Assembly (NCBI GenBank): GCA_013399115.1
Contig: VXAA01001241.1
Span: 272,768 to 336,767, forward strand
Origin: Anseranas semipalmata
Taxonomy: Eukaryota > Chordata > Aves > Anseriformes > Anseranatidae
DNA: 64,000 bases
Reading direction: 5' to 3'
A model generated the notes under the pieces. That model did not search any database, was not told where the DNA came from, and saw nothing but the letters and a program-made list of their open reading frames with translations. Below are positions 25,571 through 38,018 of the stretch, piece after piece (the first letter of the stretch is position 1; every line of letters begins with the position of its first letter). A program made the position numbers and the translations under genes.

Positions 25571-28500
25571 GTTGTCTTCTCACCCCAAATTTCTGCCTTG
25601 CTCTGCTGGGTGGGATTGGTTTGCAACAGGGTGAGGAAGCAGCATTATGCAGCTGGTGTGTTACATTCCCTCTGAGTGTATTATAGCTTCCAGGACCATA
25701 AATTTTTCACTAGTGTTATATATACCTCTTAAGCCTCTTTATAAGTCCTTTTAAATCTAGTTTGTATTCCAGGTGGTCCTTATTTTTTTTTTTCCTTTTT
25801 TTCTTTTTTTTTTTTCTTTTTTTTACCACTTGCTCTTTCTGTTTTCTGTCTTTTCAAACTAATAGCACTGAAATACATTGATCTTCTAAAAAGCAAACAA
25901 ATGTCTTTTGGTGTTTGTGAATTAAATAATACTTGGGAAGAAATCAATATTTATGTTTCTCGAAGTTACAAAAATGCACAGCAAACCAATGTTCCTCAAA
26001 CACATTAAAAAGTACTTTTGGATGCTTTCTTCTATTTTCAATTTATACTGCCTCTCTTACTTTGCCTCTACCATACATATGGTACTGGATCTCATTAGTC
26101 TAATGACAGTAAGCACAAATAAAAGTACTGCAGAATAGAAGTTTACTGTGTAAATTAGCATTCACTTCACATTTGGTATGGGTTCCTTCAGTTTGCCTTA
26201 CCACCGTTGTATGCTTTGATCCTCTGGTGCAATTGCCTCTGTTCGGTTTCCCCGAGGTGTGCAAAACTCGTAGCCCTCGGTGCTGTACGGCGTGTGACGG
26301 ACAGAGCTCAGGAGAGAAGCAGCTTGGAAAGATGCGGCCTCTCCAAAAGCAGCCAGCCGTGGAGCTGTGTGTGGTGATGCCCCTTCATCTTAGCCAAGTG
26401 TCTTCTAGTGGTTTACAACGATGGTGTCGGGAGGAGCCCTGCCTGATTGCTCTGCTCAGGGTATCTGCTTGTGTGTCTGTCGCTTTCACCCCAAGTATCT
26501 TGGCTAGTGCCTGGTCTCAGTGCTGCTTCTATGATGACTTGTTCTGTCACCTTTCTGGCTGTTGTATATATGATCTCCCTCAATCACAAGCCTCTGAAAG
26601 GGCTGTGAGTTTAAGGGGATTCAGCTTTAAGAGGAGCTTTTGTGATTTGTGACACCAGATGATTATTTTTTTTTTAATTTTTGTTCATTTGTTTGGTGCC
26701 ACAAATCATTTCTGTCACGTGTGCTTTTTGGTGTTGTCAGTACAACACGAGTGATCATGGAGTAGGAATCTGTGGCCTGAACTGGTTGGAAGAAGTAAGC
26801 AACCTTCTTTCTAGTGAGGAGAACGTTGCCATTTTAAACCTCAAGCACTGTGTTAATAACTGGCTTGAAGTTAACTTGAAGGTTGGAATAGAAGGCTGTA
26901 GATTTCATTGAATATATTCCTGAGGGCTTTGAATCTGTTCACCATTGCTGATATCCTCAGCATATTGTCTGACTCTTGTTTCAACCTGTGGGTGAAGTCC
27001 TGGCCCCAAAGCAATTAATTCAGGCACACGGCGTTTGGGTTGTTGCTTTGTGAAACACATGTTCTCTGCTCATAACCAACTCCATCAAACTCTTCTGTGT
27101 TTCTTCCTGCATGTACATCTCAGTGAAAAAGATTTTTACTGCTGCATTTCTGGTATTAGTTTTCTGTAAGCTTAAGGAACTTAACTAAGGTTTTTAATGT
27201 TTCTTTTTTAGACGTCAGATTTGCAAACTGTAGCTGCATGATTTTGAGAGTGCATGTTGTAATTTATTTGTTCTTAGCTGTTGCTGGGGCAGTGACGTCC
27301 CACCCAAAAAGTACCAGAAGTACAAACTGCACATGCCTAGCTGTTAGAACGCGGTGGCAAACGGGAGGTCTGTACAGCAACTGTCACGTGGCTCGGTGAC
27401 GTCTAAGGCAGGGTGGCTTTTTGCTCCTGTCCTAAATATAAGACAACTTTGAATGATCTCAGATCACACTTAACACACTTGTAAAAGTAGCTGTGCATCA
27501 GCTGCCCTGCTTTGCCAGCTCCCTTCAGTTAGTCTGCCTCTCGTCCACAAAAATAACAGGCAGTGTGCAAGGCTACCCTTCGTGGGGATAAACTTAGAAG
27601 AGCTCAGCCATGAGTGCCGCCTTCTGATCCTTACATTTCTGTTAGAAGTTCAAACTGCACCTCATTAATTTCACTCTGTAGATCATCTGTTCAGCCTTTG
27701 TTTTAATTTTGTGGAGTTGCCTCTCTTGTCCCAGGAAGCACAAGGACAGGGTCAGCGTTCGGCCCCTTCCGTGCATCTGCTGCTCTGTGCTCCCTGCACA
27801 AGGGGGCTGCTCTGGCACTCAGAGCTCCATGCTCGAAATTAGTAGTAGTAAATGTGTATAAAACTTAACAGATATCAGGTACTGGCCTATAGGTGTTTTA
27901 AGGGAAATATGAAGTTCTGCAAGATCTTTTTAAAACAAAAAAAAAATCCTAGAAGTACACTGTTTTAATGGTAAGCTGGAAAAAGTATCAGTGATATTAA
28001 TTTTCAAATATATTTTTCACGTGGGTTTCTATATTGTTTACATTAAAAGAATTTTGTAAATTGATTCTTCTTACCATGACTGTTTTGCAATCAAGGAAAA
28101 AACGTCATAAAAGCTTTGAGAAAAGGTCTTGTCCTTTAGTGAGCGAAATCAAACTTGCAGTAACAGAGTTTGGAATAAAACCTTGGGAAATCATTAATAA
28201 TTAATTTCCACTAAAAGAATATTCGTAAGATGGAATACATGCTCTCTTTTGACTTTCAAAAAATAAGCAAAAATGAATAAGCAATATAATAAGGAATTTT
28301 TCAGTTTTGACAGATGAATGAAAGTCTATTATTAGTGTATACTATGTGTTTTTAACTGTTACAGAATTTGTTTTAACATTATCTATAGTTGCATTCCATG
28401 CCAAGTAAAGTAATATTACCCTTAAGGTTAACAGTACTTTCCTTCTTTTTCAGTATTTGCACAAGCTTCCATGAGAGCAGTGTTTAGACATTTCTTTTCT

Positions 28501-29519
28501 TTTGTTGATATCAAACAAAATTTAAAATCACTAAATATCACAGAGAAAAATTATAACGTTAATGCACCCAAACTGTGGATTGTAGAGCTCAGCGTTTGGT
28601 GTACGTTTTAAGTTAATTGTTTGAGTCTTTTGTCTCCAGGTTTGGAAAGGAGTACTCCTTGATAGGATCTTACACCTCTAGAGAATACTGGTAGCAGGGC
28701 TTTAGTCTTTTTTTCTCAGTTTAGATGAAGTATATGTATTAAAATAAATAAATAAAAGGCAAATTAAGGGGAAGAAAGAAAAGAATGAGTGAAAAGAGTG
28801 AACCATAGACTGTTTACATAGGTCCTTATATGCTCAGCAATCTGGGGCGTCTCTGACTGCATGTTAGTTTTATATAATAACCCAAAGAACAGGTTATTTA
28901 TAACCTTTTATGTTGTCTTATTAGGTGCTTATGTAACAGTTTTCACAGATGAACTGAGGAGTGGTTGGAATTTTCTAGTTTTTTTCTACACAGTGGAGCT
29001 TTAAAGTGCAACTGTAGGTAGAAGATTGTAAATCAATACATTGTTATTCCAGGTATCACGTATCGTCCTTTCCGCTTCTCTTTGGATACAAACATTGTAG
29101 GATTATACCTATCTGGTAAGAATGCATGGAAATCATTACCAGAATGATACTTGATTTTCCATTTAATAGAATAGCTCATTAGATGCTTGTTGCAGTACTG
29201 TGGCACAAAGAGAAATCACACAAGCACAATGTTGTGATTTTTTTTTTTTACAAAAGCATATTTTGCTATTCAGTATAGTTTTGTTATAACCAATAATTAT
29301 GTATAAACCATTCATTCAATGTTATCCTGATTTGCAGAGCTGCTGACAATATATTTTTAAGTAAAACTGAAGAGAATAGTCTGCTTTGCTATCTTCAAAA
29401 ATATGGCCATATGTGCACAGTGGAATGAGTGCAGTTTTTATTCAGTTTTTGCTTGTTTGCAGTTCACAAGTGGCTCTTGCTGGCTTATGTCAATTGTCCA
29501 GTAGGAAGATATGAGCAGT
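25571..29519. other. Gene-free sequence
   Basis: The 159-codon frame at 26173-26652 is Cys/Ser/Leu-rich without a recognisable domain, signal peptide or neighbouring gene structure. 26912-29519 has no ATG frame of 60 codons or more and no recognised repeat. Confidence 0.6.
25783..25824. repeat. T-rich polypyrimidine tract
   Basis: 42 bases of T with a few C. Possible triplex-forming tract. Confidence 0.95.
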
Positions 29520-29700
29520 CATCTGTTCCCTAATTGCCATTCTTTCCTAAATCATTTGCATCTGGGTTGAAGAAATCTTCATTTGCTCTAAATATTCTGC
29601 AGGACGTGTGCTTTAAAATCATATAATGTCATTTTAAAGTGTGAATACACACAGATGAATAATGGCATCGATTCACTCTCCATGTTATCTCCAATCATAC
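29520..29700. promoter_or_regulatory. Candidate conserved non-coding element
   Basis: This complex, non-repetitive AT-rich stretch contains CTAATTGCC, CATTTGCATC (octamer-like) and a perfect 9-bp inverted repeat, CTTTAAAAT at 29611-29619 and ATTTTAAAG at 29631-29639, with an 11-base spacer. Such words are common in developmental enhancers. It lies just upstream of an A20/T11 homopolymer pair. Confidence 0.25.
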
Positions 29701-29714
29701 AGCATGTACTTAGC

Positions 29715-29748
29715 AAAAAAAAAAAAAAAAAAAACACTTTTTTTTTTT
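29715..29748. repeat. A20-CAC-T11 inverted homopolymer pair
   Basis: A20, then CAC, then T11, which can form a simple hairpin. Confidence 0.95.
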
Positions 29749-29989
29749 AAATTGAGTATCCACCAGAAAACAAAGGAACTGTCTGCATTATCCCTAATTA
29801 CATACCGTGTACTTTGAAAACCACCCACAAAAATATCACACTAGAATTAGAGAAACCAGTCCTCATTATCTGTTATGGAATCAAAGAAATAGCAGTTTGC
29901 ACAAAAATGAATAAGTTTAAGTAGCATTTTAAACAGATCAGAAAAGAAAAAGCCAACCAACTTTGTTGTATTTTGATATTCTGACAATG

Positions 29990-30060
29990 AAAAAAAAAAA
30001 TTTTTTTATGAACCTGTTTTTCTTTTGTTATTTTTGTTGTTGTTTGTTTTTGTTTTTTTT
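29990..30060. repeat. A11T7 block followed by (TTTTG)-rich tract
   Basis: A11 directly joined to T7 at 29990-30007, then a T/G-rich TTTTG-type tract from 30016 to 30060. Confidence 0.9.
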
Positions 30061-30381
30061 CAGAAGTGACTTGCAAAAAAAAATATTTATGATGTTGAAA
30101 TGATTGGTTAGCAAATTCTCAGAAGTGCCTAAATACTAACTTCCTTTGAAACAAATGTAGTCAGGAACTTAAATGTCACTGTCATTGCCTGTCTGCATCT
30201 TCAGAACTATCATCCTTAAAAATATCTGCTCCATGGATACTTAGAAGACTACTGCTGAAACCGTTTGGGAGGGAAGGGGGAGAGAACTTTGTCATCTCAG
30301 TCAAGTAACTGCTTTTGATTTCTTTTTCTATGTCAATATGTACAGTCCTCAGATGTTTGTCTGCTTTACAGTTTTCTTTCC

Positions 30382-30397
30382 TTTTTTTTTTTTTTTT
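30382..30397. repeat. T16 homopolymer, followed by CCAG
   Basis: The T run ends in CCAG, giving a strong-looking but unsupported splice acceptor at 30401. Confidence 0.95.
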
Positions 30398-30756
30398 CCA
30401 GTCTTAAAAGTGAGCAGATTGGGATCTGTCTGCCTCAGTGCTGGGTTCATGTTGCACAGCAGACTTCTCAGTGTAACCACAGGTGGGAGTTAGGGAGGTC
30501 TGATAGCTAGGGCTGGAGCTGCTAATCTTTATGCGCCTGGTCAGGGAAGAACTTGCAACCATAAGGGATGCCAGGAAGCTCCCTGGTTGCTCCCTGGAGA
30601 GCTGGGTAATGCAGGAAGGGGGTCACTGGGAATTTATGCTATGCCATCCATATGCCATCTCTGCTAGCCAGAAGACGGGGATGACCAAGGGGGCATATCT
30701 GTATCTTTCTTCCCTGTAAAATGTAGTTTCTCAGTTGAAGGTTGACTTCATAGCAC

Positions 30757-30995
30757 CATGGCTGAAGAGGATGGAGACGGGCACGTGTGTGGGGATGGGG
30801 GCGGGCAGACCCAGTGCCGGGGCAGTGCGTGGCAGGGGCGGCAGAGCCTGAGCGTCCTGGTCCTCTGCTGGGAGAGGAGCTCTTCGTCCCGGGCGATGCC
30901 AGCGCGATGCAGCGGCAGTGCGAGGCGGCGGTCAGCATGCTTGGGTTTGTGTTGGGCCGCGAGTTTAACAGGAGGTACCCCATACACATCCCTCT
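30757..30995. other. CpG-dense GC-rich patch
   Basis: There are roughly 19 CpG in 240 bases, purine-rich at first ('gaagaggatggagacgggca') and then GC-rich. Open frames run through it in several frames on both strands, which is typical of GC-rich DNA with few stop codons, and no domain is recognised. It may be a micro CpG island. Confidence 0.45.
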
Positions 30996-33878
30996 GTGCG
31001 CACTAAGTACGACGAAGTTTCTTCTCCCCCTTTTCCCGCTTCGGTTGTATGCTTAGAAACTTGATGTTTGTCTGCTCTGGGACTTACGGATAGCCAGGAG
31101 AATTAATGAAATTAAACCTCAGAAAAATGCTAAATGACTGAAAATTGAATAAATGAAATTAGAAGGAATATTTAATTAGGCCATTTCTTTTTTATTATTA
31201 TTTTTGGTAACTCTTCTATATGTCTGATGCCTAAGGAATACTTCAGAAGAATCTCTCGTTAATCAACAGACATCCCTAAGAAAAAAATAAATTCAGGTAG
31301 TTCTTCAGCAGAATTTAGAAATTGTATTCTAAGGATGCAAAAATGAAAGCCATCAAATATTTGCCAGGAAAAAAGAGACTAGCCTTATACACCTTGCTTA
31401 TCAAACTTCCTATGTTCCCCTTTTCCTAAAAGAAGAAACAAACCTTAGTTTTACTCTCTTATTAATTTATGTGTTTTTACTTGAAGACAATTCTGATGAA
31501 ATCCATCTCATCTGCTGTGTAGTCTTCCCCCTTTACTGTTTTCAAGTATTTGCAATTTTCTTTACCATGACCAAAGAGGAAGCATCGTCAACTCTACTAT
31601 ATGTTCTTTGCACAAAAATATACGTATGCTTATTTATTCAATGATGTAGTTGCTGAATTTTGGCTCTTTATATTAAATACCATCAAGATTTCAGGTTTTA
31701 AAATAACCTCATTCAAAATTTGAGCAAATACTCCTCCAAGTTAATAAAGGATGTGCAAATAATGCAGATGAAATTCAATATACATTTGTCTCCGACAGTG
31801 ATGCTGAAGATTTTCCCAGTCAGCATGGCTTCAAGAACGGACATCTGAGTTTTATGTTTTCATCTTCTTCCTTTCAGTTTTTATCCTCTTCTTTCCTCCT
31901 CCTTTTTTCTTTCCATTAATAAATAAGATAATACGGAAAAGTCACCTTTCCTATGAGTTCTCCAGGATTATTTAAATATAACAAGGAAGATTGTAATTTT
32001 TATTGAGGCTTTTCAGGACTAATGAAAATTATCAACATGTCACACAGCTGCATTTCAGTTTTGTTTGTCAGAGCCCAGAACAGAATTGATTTTATAAATA
32101 GATCCTAAATGTGAGTACAGAACATGCATACTAATAGGTTCATGATAAGACTTTGTTTAGAAATACTTCTACAATTTACCCATGAAGAGGAAAAGAATTA
32201 TGTGTCAAACAGAACAATGTGAAGCAATTTTTTTCTGAAGTCATTTCTGTGACTCCATCTCTTTCACAAAATATCTTGTGTGTGGTTTTTGCTTTACAGT
32301 CACTGATGAAATAGAAGAAGGCTTCACGAGTATTAGAAAGAAGTCAGATGATCTGGAAAATGGGAACATCTTCTTTTGCTGTAGCACAGGTTCAATCAGT
32401 CTGACAGATTTTGTGTGTGTATGTGTGTTTTGATAAAGTTAATTAAAATCAAATTGATCTGGGTTCCTTTTCCCTACTTAAAGTATTTTACAATCACATT
32501 AATGATGGTGACAGTGAAAGGAGGGAGAGCCGCAGCAGATGGGGTTTCCCAGGTCCTATCTGAGGAGGGCTCCTTTCTGCCAGTGACTTTCCTCGGCTCG
32601 GAGGAGCTGCTGTGGCAGCTAGATCTGGTGCCTGCAGGGCAGGCGTGCTTTGATGATTTGGGGCGCTGCTCAGGTAGCTTGTAAATGATATGGTCACACC
32701 TTGTGCAAGCCTTTCCTTCTCCATTTGCAAAGCTGTGCGACTGTTTAGTCTTTTTCCTATTAGAACTCTGCAGGTTCATAAATGACAAGTGTTTTGTCTT
32801 GCCAACTGCTGGCACAGCTTGCATATGCAATGCACACTTCTGCAGAGTTTGAATATGGGGTGGCGATACAGCTCCTAAGGGCATCTGAAGGGTCCCTCCT
32901 CTTTGTGTGAGAGTGTTCCTGCCTGGGCAACGTCACTGAAGCAGGGTGTATTAACCTGCAGCTGCAAGAAATTTGCTCCATTTATATGTCCAACTGACAA
33001 AGAGAGTAAGAAGTTGTTAACAGTGTTTCAGCAAACAGTTTTTGCTTAGATAACTGAGTAGGGGCAAAGGGGTTTGTCTGATATTGTGTCTTCTGTCACT
33101 GCACTGAGGTCCCACACGTGTTCTGACGTAACTCCTTAGCAAGTGTGCCAGACTGCAGGTGCCCCATGGCCCTCCCGTCACAGGAAGGGCATCCTAGTTC
33201 ACAAGCTCATCCTCGTGTATTTAATCCACACACACCTTCTGGTTCCATTCTTCACATGCCCTCACGTTGTCTTTTTGACACTGTGAGCAGTTCTCCTCCT
33301 CCTGAGGTTTTCGTTGCGTTTCTCAGAATTGCAATCTGCCTGGTGTTTTGTTTGTTTTGATGTTGTGGAACCTGACACAGACTGTCTGTGGAGCTGCGTT
33401 GTAGTGCAGAGAAGAGTTCATACTTTCCTGTTTGGGGGATTATGTTTTGCTTTTACCAGGGGTGTGGATATTTGTAAGTAAGTTTGCCAGCTAGATTGTA
33501 CTTCTGTTCTTAAGGAACTTTGCAGAGACAGCAACCCCGGTCCTTCTGGGGCTTAATGCTGGTAAGACATTTGGATATATCGTGCACTGCAAAAAATTAC
33601 TGAAAATGGAGAGGCTGTGCGAGGCCTTGGCGTGTTGTGATGAAGTTGTTTATAGGCTTCTTCTGCTTCTACCATGTTGTTCTGATGAACGTGGCTGTAG
33701 TGCTTCTATTTGTTTCTGGTGTTACGTAGGCTTTTCTGTGACATTAGGTGGAGGTGAAGCTGGGTTTTGTGACTTGATTTCATAAAATCAATGCCCCCTA
33801 CAATACTTTTTCATAGACTTTGGCTGATCAACTTCTTTTAAGAGGGAGACTGCTTAGTCCGGCTCACCTCGGATCGAA
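30996..33878. other. Gene-free sequence
   Basis: A polypyrimidine tract lies at 31859. Opposing frames at 32415-32884 are mutually overlapping and unrecognised. Confidence 0.6.
31859..31915. repeat. Polypyrimidine tract (imperfect)
   Basis: C and T with a few A and G, including 'cctcctccttttttctttcc'. Low complexity. Confidence 0.8.
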
Positions 33879-33943
33879 CTTTGAGGTTGGACTAGCTGAT
33901 CTCCTTTTGTCTTTTCCAACCTAAATTATTCCATGACCGTATG
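33879..33943 (+). mobile_element. CR1 LINE 3' tail fragment
   Basis: The stretch 'ttgaggttggactagctgat' followed by 'ttttccaacctaaattattc' is the recognisable 3' end of a chicken-repeat-1 (CR1) non-LTR retrotransposon in sense orientation. Only the last 65 bases or so remain. CR1 copies are typically truncated at the 5' end like this. It ends in the CR1-type tail rather than a poly(A). It carries no coding capacity, and the divergence from the remembered consensus suggests an old copy. Confidence 0.85.
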
Positions 33944-36589
33944 GCTCATACTGCTTGTAGAACTGTTTGCTTTCTAATGAGCCACAGAGGGGGATGAATG
34001 CTGCTCTTCGAAAGCCTGGAGAGATGGTTGCCAGCACACTCTTCACAAGGCTGATGCACACACTGTTAATACCTGCTTGGTATAACTTTTGGGGTTGTTC
34101 TTAGGTTTATCCATATTCACTGTCTGAAATGAACCAGAAATTTTATCTTTCTAATAATCAGATTTTGATAATCAGAATATGAGATCTGGTGGTATCATGA
34201 CAATTTGGTACTGGTTATGAAAGCCATTTGTATTAAATGAAAAGAAATAAAGATGAGATATATGTTACACTTTCTGTCAAAGCTAAGATGTTCTTTGTTG
34301 TTTTGAATTGTAGATCAGTCTACCATGTGTCACTCAGTTACTAAGGTATGGCCTCACTGAATACATAAAATATCATTTTAGAGAAACTGTGCACTTGACA
34401 ACCTATAAAGTGACAAAGTAGCACAGCTGGAATCAGTGGTATGGCTCCGAAGAGGGTCTACAATCCGCCTAATGCCGAGCAGCCTCTAAAGCTTGGCTGG
34501 CATTAAAATGTTATTCTCTAAATCGGTGATTGTAATAACCATTTTGGTTTGCGATGTTCAGAAAATAATATTTGTGCCATGGAACAGCTGTGAATATTTT
34601 TGAAAAATCAACATCTGATCAATGACAAGAAAGCAAAATTACCTGTTTGTATTCCTACGTATTGATATTTGTATTGAACGTGACAGTACGTCTGACATGG
34701 CGAGTTTTAAGGAGCAAGAAATGGAGATGCATAAAACATTGGAACAGAGCTGAAATTATTTATTTTAATAATAACTATTTTAATAATAAATTTATTTAAT
34801 TATTTATAGCATGAACACACGTTGCACTAAAGCTAAAATAATTTTGTTGTTTTCTTGTTTTAACGATTCATGCTGCTTGATCTATTTTTCCATTAGTTTC
34901 CATATTATCCTAGCAAGAACAGTCAGTCACTCATTTTTCTTTAAGTAATAATTTGTCAACTGTATTTCTCTACCAGCTTATTTTGTCACTGTTGTGCTAC
35001 ATACCCCTCTTAAAGTGATTTACCTTTTTGGTAAGTGCTCAAAACTGAAATGCATGGCAGAAATTTTTGATGCAGCCACTCTGCAGATGAGACCGTTGTC
35101 CAGGGCTTTGATTTTGACAGATTAATACTTCTGCCTTCATTTCTCTAAATGTAGCATTGACAACATAGCCGATACATTAGCCCTTTTTCTAATTCTTTTC
35201 ACAAAACCTCATTGCTAACTATGAATTTGTGTTGTACAAAATTAATATGTAGGACAATGGCTGTCAGAGCACGAGTATTGGTCAAAGACTTACTTGTTCA
35301 GATCCTTTTTCTTTAGCTTCTTTGGAGAGATGAAATGCATTTTTTTATTTTTGAAGGAAAAATATTTATATGTGTTGATCTGCATTCTCTTACTTCAAAT
35401 ATCTCATTCTGAGTAGTTTAGGCCTGAGTGAATAGGGGTAAATAAATGTACTGATACAAGTCCATGTTTTGATTTCGAGTTGGATCGTTCCTGGTAATTC
35501 TGTGCCACAAATTTAACAGAAGGTGCCTTATACAAATTACAGCTTGTTCAAAATGTAGCTGCCAGAATATTAATTTGAACAAAATATTCACAACCCACAT
35601 TTTTTTCCAACTTCTGGATCTTTTCCTTAGTTTTCCAATCTGTTGATTTTGTGCTTCTGTGTATTTCTTAATTAACTGGCAAGTTCTTGGAGAAAAAAAA
35701 AAAAAAACATCTTAGGGATTCCTTGTGTTCCTTTGAACTCAGGATGATTTCTGACTTTTTTGTCACACTCAAATGTCTGCTCATTAGTCCAGTATATATA
35801 AACGAGTGGTTGGTAAAATTTTGTTTATTTGTGAGTTATTTCATTTTGACACAGACTAAATTGATTCATTCTGGCTGATATAAAGGAGATCTTCCCAGTC
35901 TCACTTAACTAGGAAACTTGATGACCTGGCTTAGGTTTTCCATGGGATTGAAGTGCTTTTAGGGGCAGATTCTGGAAGTAGATGTGACTTTCATAGCTCG
36001 CGTAGACATGGGCCCCCTTCCAGATTCTTGGAAGTACATCCTCATGCAGAGTGGCTCTGAGAACAGACCAGGAGCTGCATCCTCCCTTCCCGTCTGCCCA
36101 GGCTTTCAGGTGAGCCTCCTAACCTGGGGGGGCACACGCAAAGGCTGAGAATTAGCTGAAAGAATCAAGTAGAGATGAAAGCTCAGGAATAATGTCTAAG
36201 CATTCACATAGCCCGGCACAGAAATATCTCTCGGCTGCTGCAAAGTAACCCAGGGTATAACACAGCTCTCTTAGAGGGGCTTGGCATGTGGAGCAGGACG
36301 TGGTGTGTGGCTGCGGCTTCACGTTTCTGTCCGGTTTCTTGTAGTCTCTCACAAAATGCAGCTCTAAAACAGCTACAAAGTTGAAGATTACCTTAGCAGA
36401 TATTAATATACTGTTTTGATTGTATTTGGATTGCTTCCTGAGGAGAAAATGTTATTTATATTATAACTGCCACAGAATGGAAGAAGAATTGCATTAACAA
36501 ATGCATTGCATCCATGTGTTTATAGATGCAGACTCCCTTAGGGAATGCTGCCAAACATGTTATTCCTCACATTTGGTTTGTAAGCTGCA

Positions 36590-36740
36590 TCTTACAATAG
36601 AAAAATACATGTTGTAAATGCATTAATATCCTAATAACCGAGGCCTTGATTAAACAGAGAATTTAGATGCCTCTTTAAATGGCACTGAGACCAGAGGGAC
36701 CTAAAATTAAGCTGAAAATTAACTAGATGCTCAATGTCTC
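36590..36740. promoter_or_regulatory. Candidate conserved non-coding element
   Basis: AT-rich complex sequence with 'gcattaatatcctaataacc', 'cttgattaaac' and 'aaaattaactagatg'. It contains several homeodomain-like cores (ATTA) and no simple repeats. The suggestion rests on composition only. Confidence 0.2.
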
Positions 36741-37268
36741 TAAAGACTTGGCTATGTTCTACTGATGGGCCCACAATTTTAAGAAATATATCTTAAAAAT
36801 TGTTCTGACATATTGCAGTGTATTTATAAGGTGAATATCTTTTTTTGTACTCAGATACAATTTTAATTTTGATTTATTCTTGCATACTGCTAAGTCTTTT
36901 GACTTTGGTTCAATGGTGTTCTTTTTTTAAATCATAATAGGAAATAAATGTATAGGAGTGCCATCTTTAGGCCAGAATCTGACATCTTCACATGTCAAAA
37001 AGGTGACCTACTCTTACTAGTACCATATTAAATTTACCTTATTCTCAGGATACAGTATTTCTCAGTGCGATTAAGGACAGCAAAATCCAGTATATATGTT
37101 TGGGAAATACTACATACTTGCAGAGTTTCATTTATTGTCCCTTAGAAACACAGACTAGTCCGTCTTGAGACTTGGCCATCTTAAGACAAGGCCCACAGAT
37201 CTTAGTCCTGTGGAGACCAGCATCAAGGTCCCCGTTTTTAGTTTTGCTTTAGTTATCACTGCTATTTG

Positions 37269-37310
37269 AAAATGAATATAATTACCATAAAAATGAATAT
37301 CGTTACTATA
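37269..37310. repeat. 21-bp imperfect tandem duplication
   Basis: AAAATGAATAT...ACCATA at 37269-37289 is followed by a second 21-base unit at 37290-37310 with three mismatches. Confidence 0.85.
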
Positions 37311-37814
37311 AAAGATATTTGGGAAATGGCAGTGGCTGCTAAAGTTAAAGCTTCATGTTGATAACATGAGCTTAGTCTCATGCAATGTTGATGCAATTCT
37401 CTGGGGAGCTCTAAAATTCCGTATCCATATTAACAGTGAGGTATGTACTAAGTTAACGAAATACACATAAAGAAATCTTTATATCATTCAGAAATGTTTC
37501 CTACATAATTGATCTTTCCACTTAGTTTAAATAAGATTTTTATATTTTTAATTAAAATAAAGACAAGTTTGGGGTGAAAAAAAAAAAAAGGAAAATGCAA
37601 GTTCAACACTACCTTGAGTGAGAGAAAATCATATTGAAACTGGAAGTATCAACTTCCACAGACATTGTGGAAGCCTCTCTGCTGATTTTCAGGCTTTGAG
37701 AATCAGTGAAGTAATTTACAGGAATTAGGTACCAATCTGTGTTCTGTAGATTTGGTATGTAAATAAGCATTTTAATCACTGTTGGGTGCTGCATCTCTGA
37801 AGGGTAAAATGTTT

Positions 37815-38018
37815 CTAGAAAGGGGTCACAATCCCCTGCAAACAGGTTGCCTCCAGAGCAATAAAACAGTGAAACAAAATTTCTTCTACGTTTCTGCTCT
37901 GTGTCCTCACGCCCTCCGTCACAGTGGCTCCTGGCACCTCATTTGTCCCCACGCAGATCAGGCTGCTCCCCGCTAGCCGACGGGTGGCTGTCCTGCTCAG
38001 CCTGTGGCTGATGGGCAT
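37815..38018 (-). pseudogene. Possible CR1 ORF1 esterase-domain remnant
   Basis: A 67-codon open frame on the minus strand contains LICVGTNEVPGA. This resembles the 'HVGTND' block of the SGNH-type esterase domain that avian CR1 elements encode in ORF1. The usual GTND is GTNE here and the preceding His is Cys. The frame runs off into unrelated AT-rich sequence after about 30 codons, and no reverse transcriptase follows. If the reading is right, this is a short internal fragment of a dead LINE. The alternative is a chance match in a GC-rich patch. A translated search against CR1 ORF1 would settle it. Confidence 0.3.

Larger units (their letters stand above)
33944..37814. other. Gene-free AT-rich sequence
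   Basis: It contains a TTTTAATAATAA direct repeat at 34763-34790 in a very AT-rich stretch, an A15 run at 35693, an A13 run at 37577, a candidate conserved block at 36590 and the 21-bp tandem duplication at 37269. No gene is recognised. Confidence 0.6.

Noticed and set aside
26173..26652. 159-codon plus-strand open frame
   Set aside because: Cys/Ser/Leu-rich with no recognisable domain. No gene context or start-site evidence supports it.
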